This document shows, piece by piece, positions 1 through 8,282 of a stretch of 64,000 nucleotides of DNA; the first letter of the stretch is position 1; the number at the start of each line of letters is the position of its first letter. A program made the translations under genes and the position numbers. Under the pieces are notes generated by a model. It worked only from the letters and a program-made list of their open reading frames with translations, did not search any database and was not told the DNA's origin. Source of the stretch: CAWGCE01 sp964480915 (lineage in GTDB: Bacteria > Planctomycetota > Planctomycetia > Pirellulales > Pirellulaceae). The stretch covers positions 1 to 64,000 of the forward strand of contig CAYZRS010000027.1 in NCBI GenBank assembly GCA_964480915.1, written 5' to 3'.

Positions 1-144
1 GGCAGAGGTCGCTGTTGGCGTCTCCGTATCAGTCTGAGCAAACGCGCCCGTGACACCGCAAAAAGTAACGCACAAAGTGCAGATCACGAATGATCGTCTT
101 CGCACGGCGACGCGTCCCAATGGATATTTGCCGTAACGTGGCAT
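1..144 (-). CDS. N-terminal fragment of an exported protein, cut by the window edge
   Basis: The minus strand reads open from an ATG at 144 through position 1, giving 48 codons with no stop, so the gene continues beyond the window. The start MPRYGKYPLGRVAVRRRS is basic, followed by a hydrophobic stretch (FVICTLCVTFCGVTGAFA) and then AQTDTETPTATSA, which is a textbook signal peptide with a likely cleavage after AFA. A purine-rich GAGGGGG lies just upstream of the ATG. The mature protein is Thr/Ala/Pro-rich at its start, but too little is present to name a family. It is the last gene of the minus-strand run, 168 bases downstream of the DUF1579-like gene. Confidence 0.6.
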   Translation of the reverse strand, partial: MPRYGKYPLGRVAVRRRSFVICTLCVTFCGVTGAFAQTDTETPTATSA

Positions 145-311
145 GAGGCCCCCTCGTTAGTTTCGTTGTTTTGCAGAGTCTGACTTGCAGCATTCATGCT
201 TCGGCTTCTTTGTCAGCCATTGAGAATTCGCCCGATCCCGATTCCATTCGAAACTTCGTCGCGGTGATGTCGCGGACGTCACAAACGCCCTACCCCGCCG
301 GCGAATCAACG

Positions 312-872
312 TCACTCGACTCGTTTCCAAGTGCCGTCCATGATCTCGGTCCAGTCACCGTCATCTTCCTTCGACCACACAGTCCATTGGTACTGCCCCG
401 CATCAGCACCAATCGTCACCGTCTGCTTGATTCGTGAGCCCGGAGCTTGTTCCCATTCGCTTGTCAGAGAGACACGGCCGTCGCTTTCTTCCACTTGCAC
501 CGGCAAGGTTTTTTCTGTGCCGTCGTACGTGAAGCCCCAGCTCATGTATTCCTGTTTGGCTTCGTCGTAGCCAAAGATCGTGTGATAACGCTGATAGATT
601 TTCCCAGCCGGGTTCTTGGAATACGTTTTTGCCTCGACAAATCGGCCGCCCAAACCAACGAAGTATTCATTCTTCGCCCACAGAGGTGTGCCGTTTGCCC
701 ACTGACTCTCGATCTCCCAAGTGCCTAGCATCGGTGCGAGCTTCATCATGGGGCCATCGACCAGTTTGGTGCGCGGCTCCAATTCGTGCTGCGCACTCGC
801 ACCAGCGACAAGACAGGAAAGAGAGACAACCACTTTGACGAGCAACACGGGCAAGAATGCGAGCCGTATCAT
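312..872 (-). CDS. Exported DUF1579-like protein
   Basis: A 186-residue protein with an N-terminal signal peptide (MIRLAFLPVLLVKVVVSLSCLVAGASA) and a mature domain that resembles DUF1579: an early LGTWE motif, a GGRFVEAKTY segment, a YDEAKQEYMSW strand and a C-terminal DGTWKRVE. These are lipocalin-like small beta proteins of unknown function. The open frame extends upstream to 1067, but the ATG at 872 is preferred because an AGGAG box sits 7 bases upstream and the signal peptide begins there; the longer start would also overlap fliM. The protein is probably periplasmic. Family assignment comes from motif resemblance only. Confidence 0.75.
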   Translation of the reverse strand: MIRLAFLPVLLVKVVVSLSCLVAGASAQHELEPRTKLVDGPMMKLAPMLGTWEIESQWANGTPLWAKNEYFVGLGGRFVEAKTYSKNPAGKIYQRYHTIFGYDEAKQEYMSWGFTYDGTEKTLPVQVEESDGRVSLTSEWEQAPGSRIKQTVTIGADAGQYQWTVWSKEDDGDWTEIMDGTWKRVE

Positions 873-1017
873 GGCAGGACTCCTGGAAGAAATGGGGAAC
901 GTTGATCGTGCCCGCATCATACCAGTGCTCGAGCGACGATTCACCAGGTGAGCTTTCCCGACGAATCGCACCGCAACAGCCAATCCCACCAGAGAACGGC
1001 TGTGAAGACGTTGATGA

Positions 1018-1947
1018 TCACAGGCCGGCTTGAATGCCAACCGCTTTTTTTCCGTGTGCCGTGCCAAGGGCCGCGGCGTAGGCGGGCGCCCCGTCTAGCC
1101 ACACGACCGACTGCCCCACTTGGCTCCCCGAACTCACCAAGACATCCTCTTCCGTCAGCGCTTGCAACTCGTTCCTTGTCAGATGGATTTCACCGACCGT
1201 TACCTCGACGTGATGAGTACGCACGGGCTGAGCGGCCTGCGGCTCCAAAAACTGATCGCGGATCGCCAGCAACGTCGACTTGCGAATTGCCAATTGAAAT
1301 GGACCATCGCAACCGTCCATCGTTAGACGGAACTGAGCTACAATCATTGGCTCGTTCGGATTTTCGGATCGGATCAAGCGCGGATTGCACGACAGATGTG
1401 CCGATTGGATCTGCAACGAGATGACCGACGACCACGCTTCCATTAGCTCGGCCGTTAAAATTCGAGTGACGCGGCCGGCCAGACGCGTTTCAATCTCGGT
1501 CAAAGGTCGACGAACCATCGGGGCGGGCAAGTTCCCACCACCAAGCAACCGATCAAAAATGGGAAACAGAACGGTCGGATGGAGTTCGCAGACGTATTCC
1601 GACGCAAGCGGCTCGGCAGTCATCAATTGTACGCAAGTCGGGTTGTCCATGCGTATCGCCATTTCACCAAAGATCGCTTCGCGTACCGATTCGACCGTGA
1701 TCGTCACCTCAGTCCGCAATGGCGGAGCCAGTTGCTTTGCGAATCGGTTGGCAAACGAATCGATCACCGCCCGATAGGCCTGCATGATCCTGTCATCCCA
1801 GGCAGCTTGAGGTGCAGCAACGGCGGGACGAGCCTCTGAAGACGCCCCCACTTTTGCTGCTTCATGATTCGGCTGAACCGATTCGCTCGGCAATTCGCCG
1901 GTGGTGAGTGCCGCAATCTCTTGCGGAGTCAGTTCGTTCTCTTGCAT
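1018..1947 (-). CDS. fliM: Flagellar motor switch protein FliM
   Basis: A 309-residue protein with FliM architecture. Residues near the N-terminus (LTPQEIAAL) resemble the short helix by which FliM binds CheY-P. The middle domain has the family-like LLGGGNLPAP...LTEIETRLAGRV stretch around residues 133-160, and the last ~75 residues form a SpoA (FliN-like) domain (VEVTVGEIHLTRNELQALTEEDVL). FliM sits in the cytoplasmic C-ring and sets the rotation direction. The ATG at 1947 has an AAGGA box 6 bases upstream. The gene follows proA by 60 bases on the same strand. No other flagellar gene is in the window, so it is an orphan here, as often seen where flagellar genes are dispersed. Length is slightly below the usual ~330. 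Confidence 0.88.
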   Translation of the reverse strand: MQENELTPQEIAALTTGELPSESVQPNHEAAKVGASSEARPAVAAPQAAWDDRIMQAYRAVIDSFANRFAKQLAPPLRTEVTITVESVREAIFGEMAIRMDNPTCVQLMTAEPLASEYVCELHPTVLFPIFDRLLGGGNLPAPMVRRPLTEIETRLAGRVTRILTAELMEAWSSVISLQIQSAHLSCNPRLIRSENPNEPMIVAQFRLTMDGCDGPFQLAIRKSTLLAIRDQFLEPQAAQPVRTHHVEVTVGEIHLTRNELQALTEEDVLVSSGSQVGQSVVWLDGAPAYAAALGTAHGKKAVGIQAGL

Positions 1948-2007
1948 GGCATCCTTGCCTTTGTGTCTAAATCGGTGCTGGATCGTAACGAGCCGACCTT
2001 TTCGCTT

Positions 2008-3288
2008 TTAACTGCGAGTCTGGCCGCTCCCACGAACGACATACTTGTAACTGGTCAGCTCGCGCAACCCGCAGGGACCGCGAGCGTGAAACTTGTCGGT
2101 GCTGATACCAATCTCGGCTCCTAACCCGAATTCACCGCCGTCGTGAAATCGCGTACTCGCGTTCACCATGACGGCGGCCGTATCGACCGCTTTGACAAAT
2201 GATTCAATGACGCGGTCATCCGTCGCAACGATCGCGTCCGTGTGTCCCGTCCCATATTCATTGATGTGTTGGATAGCGGAATCCACATCGTCAACGACAG
2301 CGGCCGAAATCACCGGCCCCAAGAATTCACGATGAAAATCGTCTTCCGCCGCTTGTTGGGCGTGCGAAACGTGCTGACAGACGACCTGGTCGCCTCGAAT
2401 TTCGATCTGATGCTGGTCCAACTGGGTGGCCAGCTGAGGCAAGAACGAATCGGCAATCGCACGATGGACGAGCACCGATTCAGCCGCGTTGCAGACGCCC
2501 ATCCGTTGGCACTTCGCATTCACGACGATTTGCCTGGCGACGTCCAGATCAGCACTGGCATCGACATAGACATGGCAGTTGCCGCTGAAGTGTTTTAGCA
2601 CCGGCATCGTGGCCGATTCGGCAACACGACGAATCAACGATTCACCGCCGCGGGGAATGACCAGATCGATCGCGTCACCATGAGCCAGAAAATGATCGAC
2701 GGCGCTGCGGTCGGCCGTTTCCACCAAATGAATGGCGTGCTTGGGGACTCCGTGTGCCGCGCCAACCGACTGGAGTATTTGCACAATCGCGCGACTGCTG
2801 TGAGCCGACTCCTTGCCGCCGCGTAGAATGACGGCGTTGCCGCTCTTCACACAGATCGCTGCCGCATCCGCGGTGACATTGGGACGAGATTCATAAATGA
2901 AGAAGACTACGCCCAAGGGAACTCGAATCCTTTCGATTTCCAATCCGTTGGGACGAGTTGTCTTTTCCATCACGTCGCCAATCGGATCGGGCAAGCCGGC
3001 GACCTGGCTCAGTGCGGCCGCGATGCCTGCGATTCGTGATTCGTCGAGTCGCAAGCGATCGACCTGAGCCTCGGTCAGCCCGAAACCAGGAGCCGCTGCC
3101 ACATCCAAGGCGTTGGCAGCCAAGACCGCGGCCGATTCTGATTGCAATTGCTGGGCACACGCGTCGAGCCACGCGTTCTTCTGGTCGGTCGCAAGCGTGG
3201 CTAACTGCCGCGACGCGGCTTTGGCGCGGATTGCCACTTCGTGGCAATAACTGGCTAAATCGGTACTGCTGATGGAAGAAGAATTCAT
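2008..3288 (-). CDS. proA: Gamma-glutamyl phosphate reductase
   Basis: Catalyses NADPH reduction of gamma-glutamyl phosphate to glutamate semialdehyde, the second step of proline synthesis, in the cytoplasm. The 426-residue product has the aldehyde-dehydrogenase fold markers of ProA: VPLGVVFFIYESRPNVT near residue 125, RGGKESAHSS near 160, IPRGGESLIRR near 215, and the catalytic Cys in MGVCNAAES near residue 270; the C-terminal GLGAEIGISTDKFHARGPCG is a ProA signature. The frame extends to a TTG at 3306, but the ATG at 3288 matches the family better; neither has a clear ribosome binding site. proB is not adjacent. It is followed by fliM. Confidence 0.95.
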   Translation of the reverse strand: MNSSSISSTDLASYCHEVAIRAKAASRQLATLATDQKNAWLDACAQQLQSESAAVLAANALDVAAAPGFGLTEAQVDRLRLDESRIAGIAAALSQVAGLPDPIGDVMEKTTRPNGLEIERIRVPLGVVFFIYESRPNVTADAAAICVKSGNAVILRGGKESAHSSRAIVQILQSVGAAHGVPKHAIHLVETADRSAVDHFLAHGDAIDLVIPRGGESLIRRVAESATMPVLKHFSGNCHVYVDASADLDVARQIVVNAKCQRMGVCNAAESVLVHRAIADSFLPQLATQLDQHQIEIRGDQVVCQHVSHAQQAAEDDFHREFLGPVISAAVVDDVDSAIQHINEYGTGHTDAIVATDDRVIESFVKAVDTAAVMVNASTRFHDGGEFGLGAEIGISTDKFHARGPCGLRELTSYKYVVRGSGQTRS

Positions 3289-3465
3289 GCCGGAGCCATG
3301 TTGCAAATCGGTTCAAAGATCACCCGATCGTAGCTCAGCGAAGACCGAAATGCGAACCGAACAGGCTCTCAAGACGATTCAAACGGCATTTTCGCAGTGC
3401 AACTTCGGGCGGCAGAAGGTTTGCCGCTAGCAAGAGCGATGCCGTTCACACATTTGGCACAGCCG

Positions 3466-4365
3466 CTAGTCTCCCAAGACAACCACCCGACCATCGATCC
3501 CTCCCACGGCTTCGTATCCGAGCAGCGCCTCGCGCACCGCTCGCACATCGTGGACCCGAATGATCTGGACGCCTTGCGATGCCAGCGCCAGCGCGACGCC
3601 GACCGTCGCTGCGGTGCGATCCGACTCTTTGTTCCCCAGTATTTTGGCAAGGAAACCTTTGCGCGAATGGCCCACCAGGATCGGGCAACTCGTTTGATGA
3701 AACAGGCCGGCAGCAGCGACAAGTTCCAAATTGTGCTGGTGGCTCTTTCCAAACCCGATCCCCGGATCGAGACACACTCGAGCCCGATCGACTCCCGATT
3801 CCAGCAAAAACGCTTTTCGCTGTTGGAGGTAAGTCACAATCTCTTGAACGACGTCGTCGTACTTTGGCGCATCCTGCATGTCTTGTGGAGTGCCTTGCAT
3901 GTGCATGGCACAGACACCCACACCGGTGTCAGCGGCGACTGTGACCGTTCGTGGGTCACCTGAGAGCCCGGTCACGTCGTTCAGAATCTCGGCCCCCGCT
4001 TGAATCGCTTCGGCGGCGACGAGCGATTTGGACGTGTCGATCGACACGGGAACGTCGGTCTGTTCGCAGACGCGGGCTACGACACCGATGACACGGCGGA
4101 GTTCTTCTTCGGCAGCGACCGGTGCTGAATAGGGACGGGTGCTCTCGCCACCGATGTCGAGAATGTCGGCTCCTTCTGCCACCAGACGCAACGCCTGATC
4201 GACGGCGGCCGATTCGTCGTAAAACTTGCCGCCATCAGAAAAGCTATCGGGAGTCACATTGACGATCCCCATCACCAACGGGCAGGTCGGCAATCGCATC
4301 GTCTTGGTCCGCAGCTGCCACTCGGTGGCACGCTGCGGGAATCTTTCGGCGAGAGAATGAGACAC
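3466..4365 (-). CDS. folP: Dihydropteroate synthase
   Basis: Condenses 7,8-dihydropterin pyrophosphate with p-aminobenzoate in folate synthesis; cytoplasmic and the classical sulfonamide target. The 299-residue TIM barrel shows all the usual motifs in order: MGIVNVTPDSFSDGG (about residue 32), DIGGESTRP (about 71), SIDTSKS (about 107), LNDVTGLSGD (about 127), CLDPGIGFGKS (about 197), GHSRKGFL (about 232) and IIRVHDVRAV near the C-terminus. The start is GTG at 4365, giving an N-terminal tail of ~30 residues before the barrel. It lies 52 bases downstream of lptE and 177 bases upstream of proA. Confidence 0.96.
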   Translation of the reverse strand: MSHSLAERFPQRATEWQLRTKTMRLPTCPLVMGIVNVTPDSFSDGGKFYDESAAVDQALRLVAEGADILDIGGESTRPYSAPVAAEEELRRVIGVVARVCEQTDVPVSIDTSKSLVAAEAIQAGAEILNDVTGLSGDPRTVTVAADTGVGVCAMHMQGTPQDMQDAPKYDDVVQEIVTYLQQRKAFLLESGVDRARVCLDPGIGFGKSHQHNLELVAAAGLFHQTSCPILVGHSRKGFLAKILGNKESDRTAATVGVALALASQGVQIIRVHDVRAVREALLGYEAVGGIDGRVVVLGD

Positions 4366-4417
4366 GATCGCGATATTCAGATGTTGGCGGCGCTAAGGAT
4401 TTGACAGCAGCGACAAC

Positions 4418-4942
4418 TTACCACGGAGCTTCCATCTGTGCCACGATCTGCTCGGCCAGACGTTCGATTGCATCCAGCTGAGCCGTCGCCAGCGACTGGC
4501 CACCTTCCGGAACAAAATGGACTGCCTGGCCGAATTCTTGCAAACCTTCGGGCATCATCATGGCTTGCGGACCCAAGATGATTTGCCCATTGCGATCACG
4601 CCATGTTACTTCGATGAAGAATTCGACTTCGACATCGCGCAGCTCGTCGTTGATGTTCTCAGTGATCGCGAACTTGTTCTCTTCAATGATACGGCCATAG
4701 AGCACACTGTCGGCATTGATACCCTGTGAAAGCTTGTAGGGCGTTTTGAGCTCGATCTCTTTGGCAACCGCTTCGGTCAACCGTTCACCCAAATGCCGAC
4801 GCAGGCTCTCCGATTCAAACACCGGTACGTAAACCGAATAGATATCGCGACGATAGAGCCCTTGATTGCCAATTTGATAACAGGCGCAGCCGGTCACGAA
4901 CGACAGGAGGACCATCACGAGAATCAGGCAGCGGCGTTGCAT
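4418..4942 (-). CDS. lptE: LptE-like LPS-assembly lipoprotein
   Basis: A 174-residue lipoprotein with a lipobox (FVTGC, Cys at about residue 19). The mature part has the LptE/RlpB-family pattern: IYSVYVPVFESESLRRHLGERLTEAVAKEIELKTPYKL, then strands VLYGRIIEENKFAI and VEVEFFIEVTWRDRNGQIIL and a C-terminal helix with AIERLAEQIVAQM. In diderms LptE plugs the LptD barrel that inserts LPS in the outer membrane. The start ATG is 9 bases after the bamD stop, so the two are almost certainly co-transcribed, and both point to a real outer membrane. LptD itself is not in the window. Family assignment is by motif and context. Confidence 0.82.
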   Translation of the reverse strand: MQRRCLILVMVLLSFVTGCACYQIGNQGLYRRDIYSVYVPVFESESLRRHLGERLTEAVAKEIELKTPYKLSQGINADSVLYGRIIEENKFAITENINDELRDVEVEFFIEVTWRDRNGQIILGPQAMMMPEGLQEFGQAVHFVPEGGQSLATAQLDAIERLAEQIVAQMEAPW

Positions 4943-4951
4943 AAGGCGACT

Positions 4952-6274
4952 CTATTTCAGCAGCGTGGGCGCTGAACCACGACTGAGCAGCGGTTGCGGA
5001 TCGTGTTCTTTGGGGAAAGCGTCTGCCAACCAGTCCATCGAAGTTTCAGACGACGCGGGATAACTCTCGATTTGCGCCATGCGTTTCTCAGACTCCAAAG
5101 CCAGATTCGTATCGTGGTAGTCTTCACGAACCTGGTCATAATACAGACGGGCCGCCCCATATTCGTGTCGGTTGTCATAGAACGTGGCCACCGCGTATTC
5201 ACGCTCGGCCATTTTCAGCCGAACATCTTTAAGGGCATTCGTCAGATACTCTTCATGCTCTTTTACCTTGTCCGGGAACGCGGCCCGCATTCGCTCGACG
5301 ATACTCTGTGCCTCATCGAGAACCGTGCCGTCGTAGTCGGGACCGGCGTAGACTTGCAGTTTGGTTTTTAGACCCAGCAAGTGAGCCCGAAACTGGTGAT
5401 CGCTGCCTGGAAAGTTCTTTCGCAAGTCATCAAACAGATCATTCGCTTCGCCAAACCGTTCACTTTCAAAATGAGCCACCGCAGCAGCCATCGTGGCATC
5501 ATCGGCCAACTTGCCGTTGGGGTTGTCGTAGCGAATGCGATCATAAAGCTTGATCGCGTTGCCATAGGCGTCGGCAATCGGCCGTTTCTCGTTCGTGAGG
5601 TTGGGCAACACGTCAAATTTCGAATCTTGTTTGTCGACGTTAATCCAATATTTGGCGATCTGGAAACGCCGCCCATCGACGACGTCCATGTAGCGTGTGC
5701 TAGGAAAGTTCTTGATCAGACCGCCGAACGCCTCCACCGCATCCGGATACTCGTCGGCGAAGAAGTAGGATTCCCCCGCCAAGAAAAACGCATCTTCTTT
5801 CAGCGACGGATCGACGAAACGGTCCGAGGCGTTCTTGTACTGCTTGGCCGCCTCTTTAAAGGTCTTGGCCCGTTCCTTGCCAGACTGGGTTTGGGCTTGT
5901 TGGTAGAGCTGTTGTGCCCGAGCAAAACTAGCGCGTGCTTTGGGTTCGTTAGGCGCGTTGCCCATCAGCAGCGCGCGAACCCCTGGTCCGTCGGTGATCG
6001 GATTGTCCAATCGAGAAAACTGAAAACCACGATTCTTGCGAGGATCTTCTTGCGCCTGATAGGTCATCGCCGGTTCCGTTGCCGTCGCGGCCGGCTTCTT
6101 GGAAAACGGATTCAGCGACGCAACCTTAGGTATTTCGGGCATCTTCAATGCGGGCGGCTTCGGTAGCGTTACCTGAGGCAACGTCATCTTCGGCGGCGTG
6201 AATGACGCGCAACCACTAATCAGGGTTACCAAGGTGAGCAACTTCAACAAACGAGTCAGCAGGCGGTGCTTCAT
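4952..6274 (-). CDS. bamD: BamD-like outer-membrane assembly lipoprotein with TPR repeats
   Basis: A 440-residue lipoprotein: basic start MKHRLLTRLLK, hydrophobic core and lipobox LISGC. A Pro/Lys-rich linker (to about residue 60) is followed by helical TPR-type repeats typical of BamD/YfiO, e.g. AFFLAGESYFFADEYPDAVEAFGGLIKNFPSTRYMD around residues 155-190 and VAHFESERFGEANDLFDDLRKNFPGSDH around 260-290, ending with YYDQVREDYHDTNLA. BamD recruits BamA substrates at the inner face of the outer membrane. It is longer than E. coli BamD (~245). The frame extends to a GTG at 6298, but the ATG at 6274 begins the signal peptide. It lies 9 bases upstream of lptE. Confidence 0.8.
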   Translation of the reverse strand: MKHRLLTRLLKLLTLVTLISGCASFTPPKMTLPQVTLPKPPALKMPEIPKVASLNPFSKKPAATATEPAMTYQAQEDPRKNRGFQFSRLDNPITDGPGVRALLMGNAPNEPKARASFARAQQLYQQAQTQSGKERAKTFKEAAKQYKNASDRFVDPSLKEDAFFLAGESYFFADEYPDAVEAFGGLIKNFPSTRYMDVVDGRRFQIAKYWINVDKQDSKFDVLPNLTNEKRPIADAYGNAIKLYDRIRYDNPNGKLADDATMAAAVAHFESERFGEANDLFDDLRKNFPGSDHQFRAHLLGLKTKLQVYAGPDYDGTVLDEAQSIVERMRAAFPDKVKEHEEYLTNALKDVRLKMAEREYAVATFYDNRHEYGAARLYYDQVREDYHDTNLALESEKRMAQIESYPASSETSMDWLADAFPKEHDPQPLLSRGSAPTLLK

Positions 6275-6504
6275 GACGATGCGCTGCAAGAACAGCACCT
6301 CACGATAGGAATAGACTAACGATCATCCTGCACAACCGGCGCGCAGACAGACCTAGAAAAGCTGAGGAACCGTAGTGAAATTGCCCCCAGACCGTCAAGT
6401 GCGAGCGCCCGAACGTGGCTGTGAGAGGTCAGGCAATGCTGTCGTTGATGGCAAGGATGAACAGGCGATTGAGCCCCAACCAGCTGGGCCGGCGGTGAAT
6501 CGGC

Positions 6505-7782
6505 TTAGGCGCTAGCTTCGATCGTTTCCACCTGCACACGATCAATCTTGCGTTTGGTCGCCTCGAGGACGGTAATGCGCAGTGTCGACCACAGCAGCGT
6601 CTCGCCAGCAGCCGGAATTCGCCCCATCTGGCTCACAACAAAGCCAGCAATCGTATCAAAGCCTTCCGGTTCGGGCAGGTCGTAGCCGAGCTCCTCGTTA
6701 ATCTCCGCCAGGTGAGCTCGACCGTGAATCACGACCGTTCGCTCGTCGACTCGGTTGATCTCACCGATCGCCTCCTTGTCCGATTCATCAACGATCTCTC
6801 CAACGATCTCTTCCAACACATCTTCGATCGTCACGAGTCCGGCGATGCCCATGTATTCATCACGGACGATAGCAAGATGGCTGCGAGTTTTGAGGAACTC
6901 ACTGAGCAACTCGTCAAGCGGCATCGTCGTCGGGACCGACCACGGTTTGCGCAGCAGCTGCTGAATCGATTGACGACTGGCCGGGTCCTCCTTCGCCAAT
7001 TCCCGCAGCATGTCTTTGACGTACAACACACCCACGACGTTGTCGATGGAATCTTGGTAAGCTGGAATTCGTGTTCGCCCACATTCGGTCGCGAATATGA
7101 GCACATCGTTCCAAGGCATATCGATCGGGAAAGCATTGATTTCGGACAGCGGCGTCATGATATCGGCGACATCTTCGTCGCCCAGCTCGATGACGCCTTC
7201 GATCATCTCTCGCGCATCGGCTTCCAGCAAACCGTCATGCAACCCTTCCGTAACGATCGCCAGTACTTCATCTTCGAACGCCTCCTCCTCATCCTCTTCC
7301 TTTCGACCCGAAGCGCGACGAAACACCGTCTCCATCAGCGAGACGCCAATCGTCAGTGGCCAAACGAGCGTGCTGGTTAGATGTAGGATTCGCCATAGGT
7401 GATACAAGACGCCGTCGCCAAACACGGCCGCTAAGGCTCCCGGCAACCATACCGTCGTCACCAGCAAAGCCGAGCCGAGCACCAGCGCAGCCGTCATCAT
7501 CTCGCGACCGCCGATCGATTCTTGCAGAGTGCCGTTCGCAAACCAGGCGGCGACGCCCACCACCAAAAGGACCGCACCGACAACTCGCAAGCACTCCAGG
7601 CCGAATGTCACTTGCTCGCAATGGTCATGGATATGATCGAAGCGTTCGCGCCCCTGACGCCGTTTGCAATACTCTTTCAATTCATGCCAAGAGACTTCAT
7701 TCAGTGCTTTGGCACCGATCGCCGAAAGCGTCATGAAGAGCAAGCCGCAGATTCCTAGCCAAACGGCCGATCCAGAATTCAC
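6505..7782 (-). CDS. CorC/HlyC-type membrane protein with DUF21 and CBS domains
   Basis: A 425-residue integral membrane protein. The N-terminal ~155 residues hold the DUF21/CNNM transmembrane part (hydrophobic runs at about 5-25, 65-85, 95-120 and 130-150), then an acidic linker (RKEEDEEEAFEDEV), a CBS pair at about residues 190-320 (DIMTPLSEINAFPID..., TRIPAYQDSIDNVVGVLYVKDML, HLAIVRDEYMGIAGLVTIEDVLEEIVGEI) and a CorC_HlyC domain to the end. Such proteins are linked to Mg2+/Co2+ efflux or resistance. The start is GTG at 7782 and overlaps the ybeY stop by 4 bases, so translation is likely coupled. It closes the phoH-7TMHD-ybeY cluster. Its older label 'hemolysin' is probably misleading. Confidence 0.88.
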   Translation of the reverse strand: MNSGSAVWLGICGLLFMTLSAIGAKALNEVSWHELKEYCKRRQGRERFDHIHDHCEQVTFGLECLRVVGAVLLVVGVAAWFANGTLQESIGGREMMTAALVLGSALLVTTVWLPGALAAVFGDGVLYHLWRILHLTSTLVWPLTIGVSLMETVFRRASGRKEEDEEEAFEDEVLAIVTEGLHDGLLEADAREMIEGVIELGDEDVADIMTPLSEINAFPIDMPWNDVLIFATECGRTRIPAYQDSIDNVVGVLYVKDMLRELAKEDPASRQSIQQLLRKPWSVPTTMPLDELLSEFLKTRSHLAIVRDEYMGIAGLVTIEDVLEEIVGEIVDESDKEAIGEINRVDERTVVIHGRAHLAEINEELGYDLPEPEGFDTIAGFVVSQMGRIPAAGETLLWSTLRITVLEATKRKIDRVQVETIEASA

Positions 7783-8282
7783 GACGAACTCCCTTGGTCG
7801 GGCACGATGAAACCGACGGGCGTGTCACGCTCGGCCGGCGCCGCGAGCCCGAGGCGGGCAAGTGTGTCTCGTTCCTGTGCGAGCATCGCGTCGCGCGAGG
7901 CATCATCCTTGTCGTCGTAGCCGACCAGATGGAGTGCACCATGCACAACGTACAAGATCAGTTCATCGTGAGGCTTGGCATTAAAACGAGCCGCCATCGT
8001 GACCGCCATTTCCGCACTGACAACAATCTCGCCGTCGGTCGTCTGATCGGTATTCTCGAAGACGAAGCTCAGCACATCGGTGGCGTAGTCGTGCTGCAAG
8101 TGGGTCTTGTTGAGCTCGTGAATCTGCTCGTCATCGACCACGGCCACACTGACAGAGGCGGTCGTTTTACCGGCATCGCTGAGTACCAATTCGACCGCAC
8201 GGCGGATGAACGGGCCGTCTAACTCAAGCGAAGATTGCTCATCCGTGATAGGGATGTCGAATTTGTTTGTCACTGCGTCCAA
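7779..8282 (-). CDS. ybeY: YbeY endoribonuclease (rRNA maturation)
   Basis: A 167-residue YbeY-family protein, a metal-dependent endoribonuclease acting in 16S rRNA 3'-end maturation and ribosome quality control. The zinc motif region reads LILYVVHGALHLVGYDD: the first two His ligands (HGALH) are present, but the position usually occupied by the third His of GYDH is Asp here. Also recognisable are SVAVVDDEQIHELNKTHL and ATDVLSFVFE. The start is uncertain: a TTG directly follows the upstream stop codon, with a GTG 9 bases later; no ATG is available in that area. It abuts the 7TM-HD gene and overlaps the CorC-type gene by 4 bases. Confidence 0.9.
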   Translation of the reverse strand: MDAVTNKFDIPITDEQSSLELDGPFIRRAVELVLSDAGKTTASVSVAVVDDEQIHELNKTHLQHDYATDVLSFVFENTDQTTDGEIVVSAEMAVTMAARFNAKPHDELILYVVHGALHLVGYDDKDDASRDAMLAQERDTLARLGLAAPAERDTPVGFIVPDQGSSS

